From the NCBI GenBank assembly GCA_958405585.1, contig CATYEP010000072.1, forward strand, positions 1 through 8,738: DNA of 8,738 nt, read 5' to 3'. Numbering within the stretch: position 1 is the stretch's first letter; every line of letters starts with the position of its first letter. The DNA is from an uncultured Eubacteriales bacterium. Lineage in GTDB: Bacteria; Bacillota; Clostridia; Christensenellales; Borkfalkiaceae. A model generated the notes under the pieces. That model was not told the DNA's origin and did no database searches. It was given only the letters and a program-made list of their open reading frames with translations. Shown here in pieces: positions 1 to 6,053 of this stretch. The translations under genes and the position numbers were made by a program.

Positions 1-83
1 GTACAGACCTGCAACAAGCGGATGCAAAACACAATATCCTACCAAACCTGTCTGCAGGCATACGATTTGTTTTCCTTGCAGCA
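1..83. other. Left edge with no supported gene
   Basis: I see no supported gene here. All three plus-strand frames stay open through this short stretch and into the palindrome that follows, so no stop codon marks the end of a gene entering from the left. A minus-strand ATG near position 64 opens a frame running off the left edge, with only a weak AGGA-like site about 11 nt upstream. That is too little to call a gene. Confidence 0.5.
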
Positions 84-119
84 AAAATCAGCGCCCGAAA
101 ATTTTCGGGCGCTGATTTT
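84..119. terminator. Perfect 36-nt palindrome, probable bidirectional terminator of the ABC exporter operon
   Basis: Positions 84-101 are the exact reverse complement of 102-119. The GC-rich core TCAGCGCCCG is flanked by A/T runs on both sides. Read on the minus strand, the hairpin is followed by a run of five T, which fits an intrinsic terminator about 60 nt after the exporter operon's stop codon. Read on the plus strand, it ends in four T and could also act there. It is the second of two hairpins after the operon and the one with the better U-tract. Confidence 0.75.
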
Positions 120-136
120 GCCGTAATTTAAATTTT

Positions 137-170
137 GGCGCGGCAGGCAATCTCTTTTGCTTGCCGCGCC
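137..170 (-). terminator. Stem-loop just after the exporter operon stop codon
   Basis: The arms GGCGCGGCAGGCAA (137-150) and TTGCTTGCCGCGCC (157-170) form a 14-bp stem with one mismatch around a 6-nt loop. It begins 10 nt after the TAA of the last exporter gene. In the minus-strand transcript the mismatch is A-C, and the following bases are A/T-rich without an immediate T-run. It is therefore a weaker terminator than the palindrome at 84-119 and may serve mainly to stabilise the mRNA 3' end. On the plus strand the mismatch becomes a G-U pair. Confidence 0.5.
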
Positions 171-179
171 ATTCTTACA

Positions 180-1973
180 TTACTGCGCAAACTGCGAATT
201 GTAAAGATGATAATAAAAGCCTTTTTTCTCCATCAGCTGTGCATGCGTGCCCTGCTCGATCACGGAACCGTCGTTCATTACGAGAATCAGATCCGCATCG
301 AGAATGGTAGAAAGACGGTGCGCCACAATAAAGGACGTCCTGCCCTGCATGATCTTTTTAAACGCTTTCTGGATTCGCATTTCCGTCATGGTATCTATGT
401 TTGAAGTCGCTTCGTCCAGAATCAGCATCGGCGGATCCGCCAGCATTACACGAGCGATACACAAAAGCTGTCTCTCGCCCTGCGATATATTGACGTTTCC
501 CGTCAGCACCGTATCGTAACCTTTCTCCAGATTTCGGATAAAAAAGTCACAATACGCCGCTTTTGCCGCCGCTTCCACCTGCTCGCGCGATGCATCTTCA
601 TTGCCGTATGAAATATTCCACGCTACCGTCTCCCCGGCAAGAAAACTCTCCTGCAAAACCATGCCGAACATTTTTCTATATTCATCCAGTGGAATCGTTT
701 TTGCATCAATACCGTCTACCAAAATCCTGCCGCTGTCCAAATCATAAAAGCGCATCAGCAGATTGATCAGCGTCGTTTTGCCGCATCCCGTCGGACCGAC
801 GATCGCAATTTTACTCCCTGCCTTTACGTCTACATTCAGGTTTTCGATCAGTTTGCGCGAAGGATCGTACGAAAAACATGCATTCTCGATCCGTATATCC
901 CCGCGTACTTTTTCAATACGGTTTTCTCCGTCCAATTTTTCACTCGGTTCGTCCACTACTTCAAACACCCGCGCCGCCGACGCAAAGGCATTCTGCAACT
1001 GTGTGATCACATTTGAAATTTCATTGAAAGGCTTCGTATACTGGTTCGCATAACTCAAAAAAACCGAAAGCATGCCGACCGTGAATCCGCTCAGTGTCAA
1101 TGCACCCAACTCTAAGACACCGCCCGACTCCGCACTCAGAATACAGAATATCGCTCCCAAAACACCGACGACCGCATATATCACGGCGTTCACAAAACGC
1201 GTGCTCGGGTTGGTCAGCGCCGAATAATACTGCGCTCTCCAACCGATATCATACAGACGCGCATCGATCTCGTCAAACTTATCGCAGGATGCACGCTCCT
1301 CATTGAACAAAATAACCGTCTTCTGCCCGCCCAGCATCTCCTTGACATGCGCTGCCAGTTCACCTTGCACACGCACTTGTTTTGTAAAACTCTTAAATGT
1401 GCGCTTGGTTATGAACGCCGCCACAAATAAGGATAAGGGGGTCAGAATCACCACGACAAGAGCAATCAGATAGTTGATCACAAACATGACCACCAAAGTC
1501 GCCAATATCGTCATGACTCCCGTAAACAACTGCGCAACTCCCTGCAAGAGGCCGTCCGAAACAATGTCCACGTCCGTCACCACCCGCGCCATCACGTCGC
1601 CCTGCGCATGCGTATCGATGTATTTTATGCGCGATCCTGTCAGACTCTGAAACGCATCGCGCCGCAGATCCTTCACCAGCTTATAACAAAGACTGTTGAC
1701 GCAATTTCCGAGCAACTTCTGCGACAAAGACGCAAACAAGACGCACAACGCAAAGCCGACAACCAGGATCCACACTTTTTCAAACAGCGCGCTCTCTTCA
1801 AACATGGCATCGATCGCCCAGCCCGACAAAACAGGCCCTACCAGCACAAATGCAACATACAATATACTGAATATCACAGCTCCCGCAACATAACCGCTAT
1901 AAGGTTTGACATAGGTCAGCAGCCGATGCGTGATCCCGCGTTTGAACTTCTTGTTGGATAATTCTTTGTCCAT
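180..1973 (-). CDS. ABC exporter half-transporter, subunit with catalytic Walker B (DE) and degenerate signature
   Basis: Second half of a heterodimeric type IV ABC exporter (multidrug/lipid class, like BmrC/BmrD, LmrC/LmrD or TM287/288), 597 residues from the chosen start. The N-terminal ~320 residues form the six-helix membrane domain. The ATPase domain follows: Walker A GPTGCGKT (393-400), Q-loop Q441, signature NISQGERQ (495-502), Walker B LILDEATS (517-524) with glutamate E521, and H-loop H552. The signature reads ISQGE instead of LSGGQ, as usual for the subunit whose signature faces the degenerate site. I chose the ATG at 1973 because a GAGGG site lies 7 nt upstream and the family N-terminus fits. 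An in-frame ATG at 2000 lacks a ribosome site and overlaps the upstream gene. Only 2 nt separate the upstream stop from this ATG, so translation is probably coupled. Substrate unknown. Confidence 0.93.
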   Translation of the reverse strand: MDKELSNKKFKRGITHRLLTYVKPYSGYVAGAVIFSILYVAFVLVGPVLSGWAIDAMFEESALFEKVWILVVGFALCVLFASLSQKLLGNCVNSLCYKLVKDLRRDAFQSLTGSRIKYIDTHAQGDVMARVVTDVDIVSDGLLQGVAQLFTGVMTILATLVVMFVINYLIALVVVILTPLSLFVAAFITKRTFKSFTKQVRVQGELAAHVKEMLGGQKTVILFNEERASCDKFDEIDARLYDIGWRAQYYSALTNPSTRFVNAVIYAVVGVLGAIFCILSAESGGVLELGALTLSGFTVGMLSVFLSYANQYTKPFNEISNVITQLQNAFASAARVFEVVDEPSEKLDGENRIEKVRGDIRIENACFSYDPSRKLIENLNVDVKAGSKIAIVGPTGCGKTTLINLLMRFYDLDSGRILVDGIDAKTIPLDEYRKMFGMVLQESFLAGETVAWNISYGNEDASREQVEAAAKAAYCDFFIRNLEKGYDTVLTGNVNISQGERQLLCIARVMLADPPMLILDEATSNIDTMTEMRIQKAFKKIMQGRTSFIVAHRLSTILDADLILVMNDGSVIEQGTHAQLMEKKGFYYHLYNSQFAQ

Positions 1974-1975
1974 AC

Positions 1976-3700
1976 TTACGCCCTCGTCTGCGAATCGCAT
2001 ATTTCACGGTAAAGCGGACAATTCTCATACAATTGCGCATGCTTTCCGCTCCCTGCGATTTTCCCGTCTTCCATGACATAAATCACATCCGCATTTTTGA
2101 TCGATGATGCCCGCTGCGAAATAATGATCGTCGTAAGATCTTTCAATTCGGAAATGTTTTTACGCACCTTTGCATCCGTTGCAAAATCCAGCGCCGAACA
2201 GCTGTCATCCAAAATCAGGATCGCGGGTTTCCCGACAACGGCGCGCGCGATCGTAAGCCGCTGTCGCTGTCCGCCCGAAAAATTTTTCCCCGCTTCCGTT
2301 ACAGGCTGATCCAGTCCGCCTTTTTCCGTAATAAAATCATATGCACACGCCGTTTTTAACGCCTCGTTCATCTCGTCATCCGTCGCGTCCTGTTTGCCCC
2401 AGCGCAAATTGGATCGGACTGTCCCCGAAAACAGAGCCGCACTCTGCGGTACTACCCCAAACAGCTGACGCAATTCATGCATGCGATATTCCTTTACGTC
2501 TTTCCCGAAAACTTTTACTCTTCCGCAACTCGCATCATAAAGCCGCGGCATCAGATTCACAAGCGTACTCTTACCGCTGCCCGTCCCGCCGATCACGCCG
2601 ACCGTCGCTCCGCGCGGAATCGAAAGACTTACATCCGACAAAGAATATTGCTCCGTGCCCGCATAGGAAAAACATACACCATCCATTTCCACCGCCGGCT
2701 GCGAAAAATCTGCCTGCGCATCCCCGGTTTCCGCAATACTCGATTTCAGATCAAACACTTCGCTGACCCGATTCATCGATGCGTATCCTTTCGTAAAGAG
2801 CGAAATAAGGTTGGATATGACGATCATCGCATTCAGGATCTGTGCCATATAATTGATCAGCGCAACAATATCGCCGCTCGTAAACCCCGCAGGGGTATGC
2901 ACCTTAAAATCACAAAACGCCAGAATCAGCGCCACTCCGAAATTGACGATCGCATACGTCAAAGGATTCAGCCACGCCGAGATCCTGCCGATTTTGAGCG
3001 AATTATCCAGCATATCTTCCGCCGCAACATCAAAACGCTCGCGTTCGCCTTCCCTCCTCGAAAACGCACGCACGACGCGCGCCCCCTCCAGATTTTCATT
3101 CGTGATCTGCGTCAATCTGTCCAGCTTTTTCTGGTTTTTCGCATAATACGGCACTGTCTTGTGCATGATCACCCACAAAACCAATCCCACAAGAACGGAT
3201 ATACCCGTGACCAACAATCCGATTTGCCAATCAATGATAAAACATAAAACAACTGCCCCGGCTGCTATAAACGGCGCCCTGACGACAAGGCGTATGATCA
3301 TCGCCACGGCACTTTGCATCTGGTTTACGTCGTTCGTCGTCCGCGTTACCAAAGAAGCCGTTCCGATTTTATCCAATTCCCGATAACTCAGTGTATTGAT
3401 ATGGCGAAACAATGCGTTTCGCACATTCGTGCCGAACCCTTGCGAAGCGATGGATGCGCTTCGCTGACAAAATAACGCACACCCGAATCCGACCGCTCCC
3501 ATCGCCAGCATCACGCCGCCCCCGGCAAGCACATATCCTATACTGCCGCGCTCCGTAATCCCTATATCAATGATATTCGCCATGACCAACGGAACAAGAA
3601 GCTCCAATACAGCCTCGATCCACTTCGAAGCTGCACCCAATATACAATACCACTTATACTCTTTTAAATAAACAAAATACCTTTTCACGTTCCGGCTCAC
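1976..3700 (-). CDS. ABC exporter half-transporter, subunit with canonical signature and degenerate catalytic site
   Basis: First gene of the exporter operon, 574 residues. The membrane domain spans about residues 1-315. The ATPase domain carries Walker A GGTGSGKS (371-378), Q-loop Q419, a canonical signature FSGGQRQR (474-481), Walker B ILILDDS (494-500) with D499 where the catalytic glutamate normally sits, and H-loop SQR with Q529 replacing the histidine. These changes match the degenerate-site subunit of heterodimeric exporters. Its canonical signature should complete the catalytic site on the Walker A/B of the downstream subunit. The start is GTG at 3700, supported by typical family length and N-terminus, but no clear Shine-Dalgarno precedes it. 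An in-frame GTG at 3688 (residue 5) is an alternative. A sigma-A-like promoter sits 18-46 nt upstream, implying a very short leader. Function as an exporter subunit is firm; substrate unknown. Confidence 0.92.
   Translation of the reverse strand: MSRNVKRYFVYLKEYKWYCILGAASKWIEAVLELLVPLVMANIIDIGITERGSIGYVLAGGGVMLAMGAVGFGCALFCQRSASIASQGFGTNVRNALFRHINTLSYRELDKIGTASLVTRTTNDVNQMQSAVAMIIRLVVRAPFIAAGAVVLCFIIDWQIGLLVTGISVLVGLVLWVIMHKTVPYYAKNQKKLDRLTQITNENLEGARVVRAFSRREGERERFDVAAEDMLDNSLKIGRISAWLNPLTYAIVNFGVALILAFCDFKVHTPAGFTSGDIVALINYMAQILNAMIVISNLISLFTKGYASMNRVSEVFDLKSSIAETGDAQADFSQPAVEMDGVCFSYAGTEQYSLSDVSLSIPRGATVGVIGGTGSGKSTLVNLMPRLYDASCGRVKVFGKDVKEYRMHELRQLFGVVPQSAALFSGTVRSNLRWGKQDATDDEMNEALKTACAYDFITEKGGLDQPVTEAGKNFSGGQRQRLTIARAVVGKPAILILDDSCSALDFATDAKVRKNISELKDLTTIIISQRASSIKNADVIYVMEDGKIAGSGKHAQLYENCPLYREICDSQTRA
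1981..1985 (-). promoter_or_regulatory. Ribosome-binding site of the second exporter gene
   Basis: GAGGG on the minus strand, 7 nt before the ATG at 1973, lies inside the last codons of the upstream exporter gene. It decides the start at 1973 over the ATG at 2000 and suggests translational coupling that would keep the two subunits at equal amounts. Confidence 0.65.
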
Positions 3701-3717
3701 TTCATAAGTTTTTCTTC

Positions 3718-3746
3718 ATTATATAAGTTTCCCGTTCGAATTGCAA
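3718..3746 (-). promoter_or_regulatory. Sigma-A-like promoter of the ABC exporter operon
   Basis: On the minus strand, TTGCAA (3741-3746), a 17-nt spacer and TATAAT (3718-3723). The -10 is a perfect match and the -35 matches 4 of 6. The expected transcript start about 7 nt downstream lies only around 10 nt before the GTG start codon, so the mRNA would be nearly leaderless. This promoter lies just downstream of the spoIVA terminator, which separates the two units. Confidence 0.7.
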
Positions 3747-3769
3747 GCGACTTTTAGCCCCGCGCAAGA

Positions 3770-3815
3770 AAAAACGGCGGAACGGTGCGAATTTTCGCGC
3801 CGTTACGCCGTTTTT
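3770..3815 (-). terminator. Intrinsic terminator of spoIVA
   Basis: Two 22-nt arms (3770-3791 and 3794-3815) pair with two mismatches around an AATT-centred loop. The GC-rich core carries matching ACGGCG and CGCCGT segments, flanked by A and T runs. In the minus-strand transcript the hairpin is followed by six T and then CTT. It lies about 90 nt after the spoIVA stop and before the exporter promoter, so it most likely ends spoIVA transcription. The T-run on the other strand means it could work in both directions. The 3816-3904 stretch before it holds no other supported feature. Confidence 0.85.
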
Positions 3816-3904
3816 ACAATTAAATCAACACCTGTTTTATTTTATCCTTATACAAACAGAATTCAACAGGACCTGACAGCATTTTTCCGAAGCCCGAAGT
3901 CTTC

Positions 3905-5164
3905 TTACAGCAAAATACAGATGACCCCGCCTTTCCCTTCATTCACAATGCGCGTGACCGCTTTGCGCAATTTCCCGCGCGCATCCTCGGGAACCGTTTT
4001 CTCCAGCAATCCTTCCCTTGCCATATCTTTGAAAGTCTTCCCGAACATATCCGTATTCCAAAGCGCATCGGGGTCCTTTTCGTAACTGTCTACCATACCT
4101 TTCGCAATCTCTTCCCCGCGCGCGGCTTCCCCCGCGATCGGACTGACCTCGCTCTGCACGTCTACCTTGATGACATGGTAAGTACTTGCCTGCGCACGCA
4201 ATTTGACCCCGCTGCGGGTTCCGCGCCTGAATAATTCGGGAGAACACAACTTCATATCCGTTTCGGAAGGCACGCTTACTCCGTAACCGTATTCTTCCGC
4301 CCTGCGGAATGCCGAACCGTATTTATCATAAAAAGTCTTTGCTTCCCCCAACGCACGGACATACGCCATAAGACGCAGATCGTCCGTGATTTCAACCCCG
4401 CATTCCTCACTCAAAACTTTATAAAACATCCCGTCCTTGGCGGCAAGACAGCATTTTGCGACTCCGCTTGCCGCATCTGTCTCACAGGACTCACAATATA
4501 CATCCCCGTCGCCAAACGCATCCGAAAGTTTTCCGCAATCACCCATACACTCCACTTTTGGCGTGATTTCACGGATACGTGTCAGTATTTCAGAAACAAT
4601 TTTGCTTTCCGCAGGCAATACGCGCATCCATTCCGGGAAACAAAAATCCATTCTTTTTACCGGGAATGCCATCAAAAGTTCTGCCATAAATCTATCCGCA
4701 TCCAGCCCTGCATGAATATCCCCCGCCACAGCCGAAGCTTTGTATTTCTCTGAAAGAGAAGCGCGCAAGCCTTCGCATTCTGCAGAAGCGGGCGCAGCAC
4801 TGTTGACAAAGACAATAAAAGGCTTGCCGCTTTCGCGCAGTCTTTCCGCAAGCGATTCTTCCTGCGCCAGAGATTCACTCCGTGCATTCGCAAAACTTCC
4901 GTCCGTTACAATCAGGACAGCCGCCGTTTTCCCTTCCGTCTCCGCACCGTGCACCTCCTCCGCCTTGATCTCAAGCTCGCCGTTTTCCGTACGGATACTT
5001 CCGCACGCACAGATATTTTCATCCCCTTCCGGCGCAGAATTCAAAACAGACGACGCAAACGCACGCACAAATGCACTCTTACCTGTCCCGTTCGCTCCCG
5101 TCACATGCAGGCTGAAATGCCCGCCTGACCGGGCGCACAAACCTTCGTAAACTTCATTCGACAT
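3905..5164 (-). CDS. spoIVA: SpoIVA-like spore coat basement protein, shortened nucleotide-binding domain
   Basis: SpoIVA forms the basement layer of the spore coat on the forespore surface and in B. subtilis is an ATPase that drives its own polymerisation. This protein has 419 residues against about 492 in B. subtilis. The N-terminus aligns (GLCARSGGHFSLHVTGANGTGKS against IAERTGGDIYLGVVGAVRTGKS when read in short blocks), with an intact P-loop G23-S30. The next match is IVTDGSFANARSES (85-98), then ESGKPFIVFVNS (111-122). The connecting segment is about 65 residues shorter than usual, removing or eroding the sensor-threonine and Walker B region. The C-terminal part is well conserved: HVIKVDVQSEVSPIAG (330-345), DPDALWNTDMFGKTF (364-378), and the terminal NEGKGGVICILL. 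Fourteen cysteines are present, six of them between 206 and 239. The ATG at 5164 has GGGAGG 9 nt upstream; a TTG 24 nt earlier is not preferred. Confidence 0.9.
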   Translation of the reverse strand: MSNEVYEGLCARSGGHFSLHVTGANGTGKSAFVRAFASSVLNSAPEGDENICACGSIRTENGELEIKAEEVHGAETEGKTAAVLIVTDGSFANARSESLAQEESLAERLRESGKPFIVFVNSAAPASAECEGLRASLSEKYKASAVAGDIHAGLDADRFMAELLMAFPVKRMDFCFPEWMRVLPAESKIVSEILTRIREITPKVECMGDCGKLSDAFGDGDVYCESCETDAASGVAKCCLAAKDGMFYKVLSEECGVEITDDLRLMAYVRALGEAKTFYDKYGSAFRRAEEYGYGVSVPSETDMKLCSPELFRRGTRSGVKLRAQASTYHVIKVDVQSEVSPIAGEAARGEEIAKGMVDSYEKDPDALWNTDMFGKTFKDMAREGLLEKTVPEDARGKLRKAVTRIVNEGKGGVICILL

Positions 5165-5173
5165 AAAAAACAG

Positions 5174-5179
5174 CCTCCC
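5174..5179 (-). promoter_or_regulatory. Ribosome-binding site of spoIVA
   Basis: GGGAGG on the minus strand, 9 nt before the ATG at 5164. It lies inside the possible N-terminal extension from the TTG at 5188, so it fixes the start at 5164. Confidence 0.85.
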
Positions 5180-5195
5180 ATATACCAAATACGTT

Positions 5196-5230
5196 GGATA
5201 TACGGAAGCTGTTCCTTAGCCCCCGTATCC
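5196..5230 (-). other. Imperfect stem-loop in the spoIVA leader
   Basis: In the minus-strand transcript GGATACGG (from 5230-5223) can pair with CCGTATATCC (from 5205-5196) with a 2-nt bulge, enclosing a 17-nt loop. The loop contains GGCT/AGCT pairing potential, and a competing small hairpin GGAA-CAGC-TTCC lies inside. No T-run follows, so it is not a terminator. It would sit in the spoIVA 5' leader if the promoter at 5245-5274 is used. A role in mRNA stability or translation is possible but unproven. Confidence 0.3.
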
Positions 5231-5244
5231 GCCTGTTACAGTTC

Positions 5245-5274
5245 AGTATATGAGAGCAGTTTTTGAAAAATGAC
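5245..5274 (-). promoter_or_regulatory. Candidate sigma-E (mother-cell sporulation) promoter of spoIVA
   Basis: On the minus strand, GTCATTTT (5267-5274), a 14-nt spacer and CATATACT (5245-5252). This resembles the sigma-E pattern recalled from B. subtilis (a TCATATT-like -35 and a CATACAAT-like -10 at about this spacing). SpoIVA is a known sigma-E-dependent mother-cell gene, which supports the call. The leader would be about 70 nt. The same region contains TATACT, which could serve as a sigma-A -10, but no -35 lies at 16-18 nt. Confidence 0.6.
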
Positions 5275-5302
5275 AAATTTTTTTATTTAACAAACAGTTC
5301 TT

Positions 5303-6031
5303 TCAAGCGGAATCTTTCTTTCCGTGCGATAACTTCCGCACACTCGTATGGTGCTCTTCGCCCGCCAGCAACGCCATAATATTCTTTCTGTGCGCAAACC
5401 AGGTAAGAAAACAATCCAGAAGCAACAAAAGAAAAATTACAATTACAAACACTTCCGAAAGTTCCCCTGCATACCGCAGCCAGAACACCACACCCTGTAC
5501 CGCCGTCAAAAGAGATACGCCCAGCAGCGATCCCATCGAACCCCACTCGCTCGCCCAGATATAAAAGAGCGTCAGAAGCAGAATCGCAAGCACAATAAAG
5601 ATCATCCACCAGTATTCACAGCAAAGCGCAAACGAATACATTCCCAACGTCGATGCAATCCCTTTACCGCCCTTGAACTTCATCGTAACGGGATATATAT
5701 GTCCTATGATCACCGATACACCGCAGACATAGCGCGCCAGATCTCCGACAAGTACGTCCGTCCCCGCAAAAATATATCCGCGAAATATAAGATGGGCGAT
5801 CAATAACGGAAGTCCGCCCTTGATCATGTCGCAAAACAACGTCAGCGCTCCGATCTTTAAACCGAACTGACGGCTCATATTCATCGTCCCAGGGTTTCCG
5901 CTCCCCATCTTGCGGACATCCTTATGCTTGATCTTCGAGATCAGCAAAGCAAAATTGAAACAGCCCACAAAATAGGATACGACCGCCATTACAATGAACC
6001 AGTACCAAATATCTCTGAATGCGATTTCCAT
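5303..6031 (-). CDS. plsY: Glycerol-3-phosphate acyltransferase PlsY
   Basis: Integral membrane enzyme that transfers an acyl group from acyl-phosphate to the 1-position of glycerol-3-phosphate, giving lysophosphatidate for phospholipid synthesis. All three cytoplasmic family motifs are visible: GSGNPGTMNMSR (43-54, family GSGNxGATNxxR), GHIYPVTMKFKGGKG (110-124), and AHRKNIMALLAGEE (213-226). Hydrophobic segments lie at about 9-32, 60-85, 100-115, 138-160, 165-187 and 192-212. The 242 residues are slightly above the usual 190-220, mostly through a charged C-terminal tail. The motif 1 reading PGTMN instead of xGATN is a mild variant that I believe occurs in other Clostridia. The ATG at 6031 has GGAGG 5 nt upstream and lies 22 nt after the der stop, so the two are cotranscribed. 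No terminator is visible after it, and read-through into spoIVA is possible. Confidence 0.96.
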   Translation of the reverse strand: MEIAFRDIWYWFIVMAVVSYFVGCFNFALLISKIKHKDVRKMGSGNPGTMNMSRQFGLKIGALTLFCDMIKGGLPLLIAHLIFRGYIFAGTDVLVGDLARYVCGVSVIIGHIYPVTMKFKGGKGIASTLGMYSFALCCEYWWMIFIVLAILLLTLFYIWASEWGSMGSLLGVSLLTAVQGVVFWLRYAGELSEVFVIVIFLLLLLDCFLTWFAHRKNIMALLAGEEHHTSVRKLSHGKKDSA

Positions 6032-6053
6032 ATTATCCTCCGCACTCTCCTGC

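Noticed and set aside
2477..3247. A 256-codon open frame on the plus strand
   Set aside because: It lies wholly opposite the first exporter gene, which has all ABC motifs. Its product is rich in Arg, His and Ile/Pro with no recognisable domain, as expected from the complement of a real gene.
3816..3904. CCTGTT/AACAGG inverted repeat downstream of spoIVA
   Set aside because: The arms are only 6 bp and about 28 nt apart in A/T-rich sequence. This could easily arise by chance, and the strong hairpin at 3770-3815 already explains termination.
3905..5188. Longer SpoIVA start at TTG 5188
   Set aside because: The GGGAGG ribosome site at 5174-5179 lies inside that extension and is correctly spaced for the ATG at 5164.
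5165..5302. A sigma-A promoter for spoIVA using TATACT with TTGTCA
   Set aside because: The spacer would be 20 nt, outside the usual 16-18; the sigma-E-like reading has the better spacing.
5283..5609. A 108-codon minus-strand frame overlapping the plsY 3' half
   Set aside because: It is the alternative frame of plsY, whose third motif is in the other frame. It shows no ribosome site or recognised domain.
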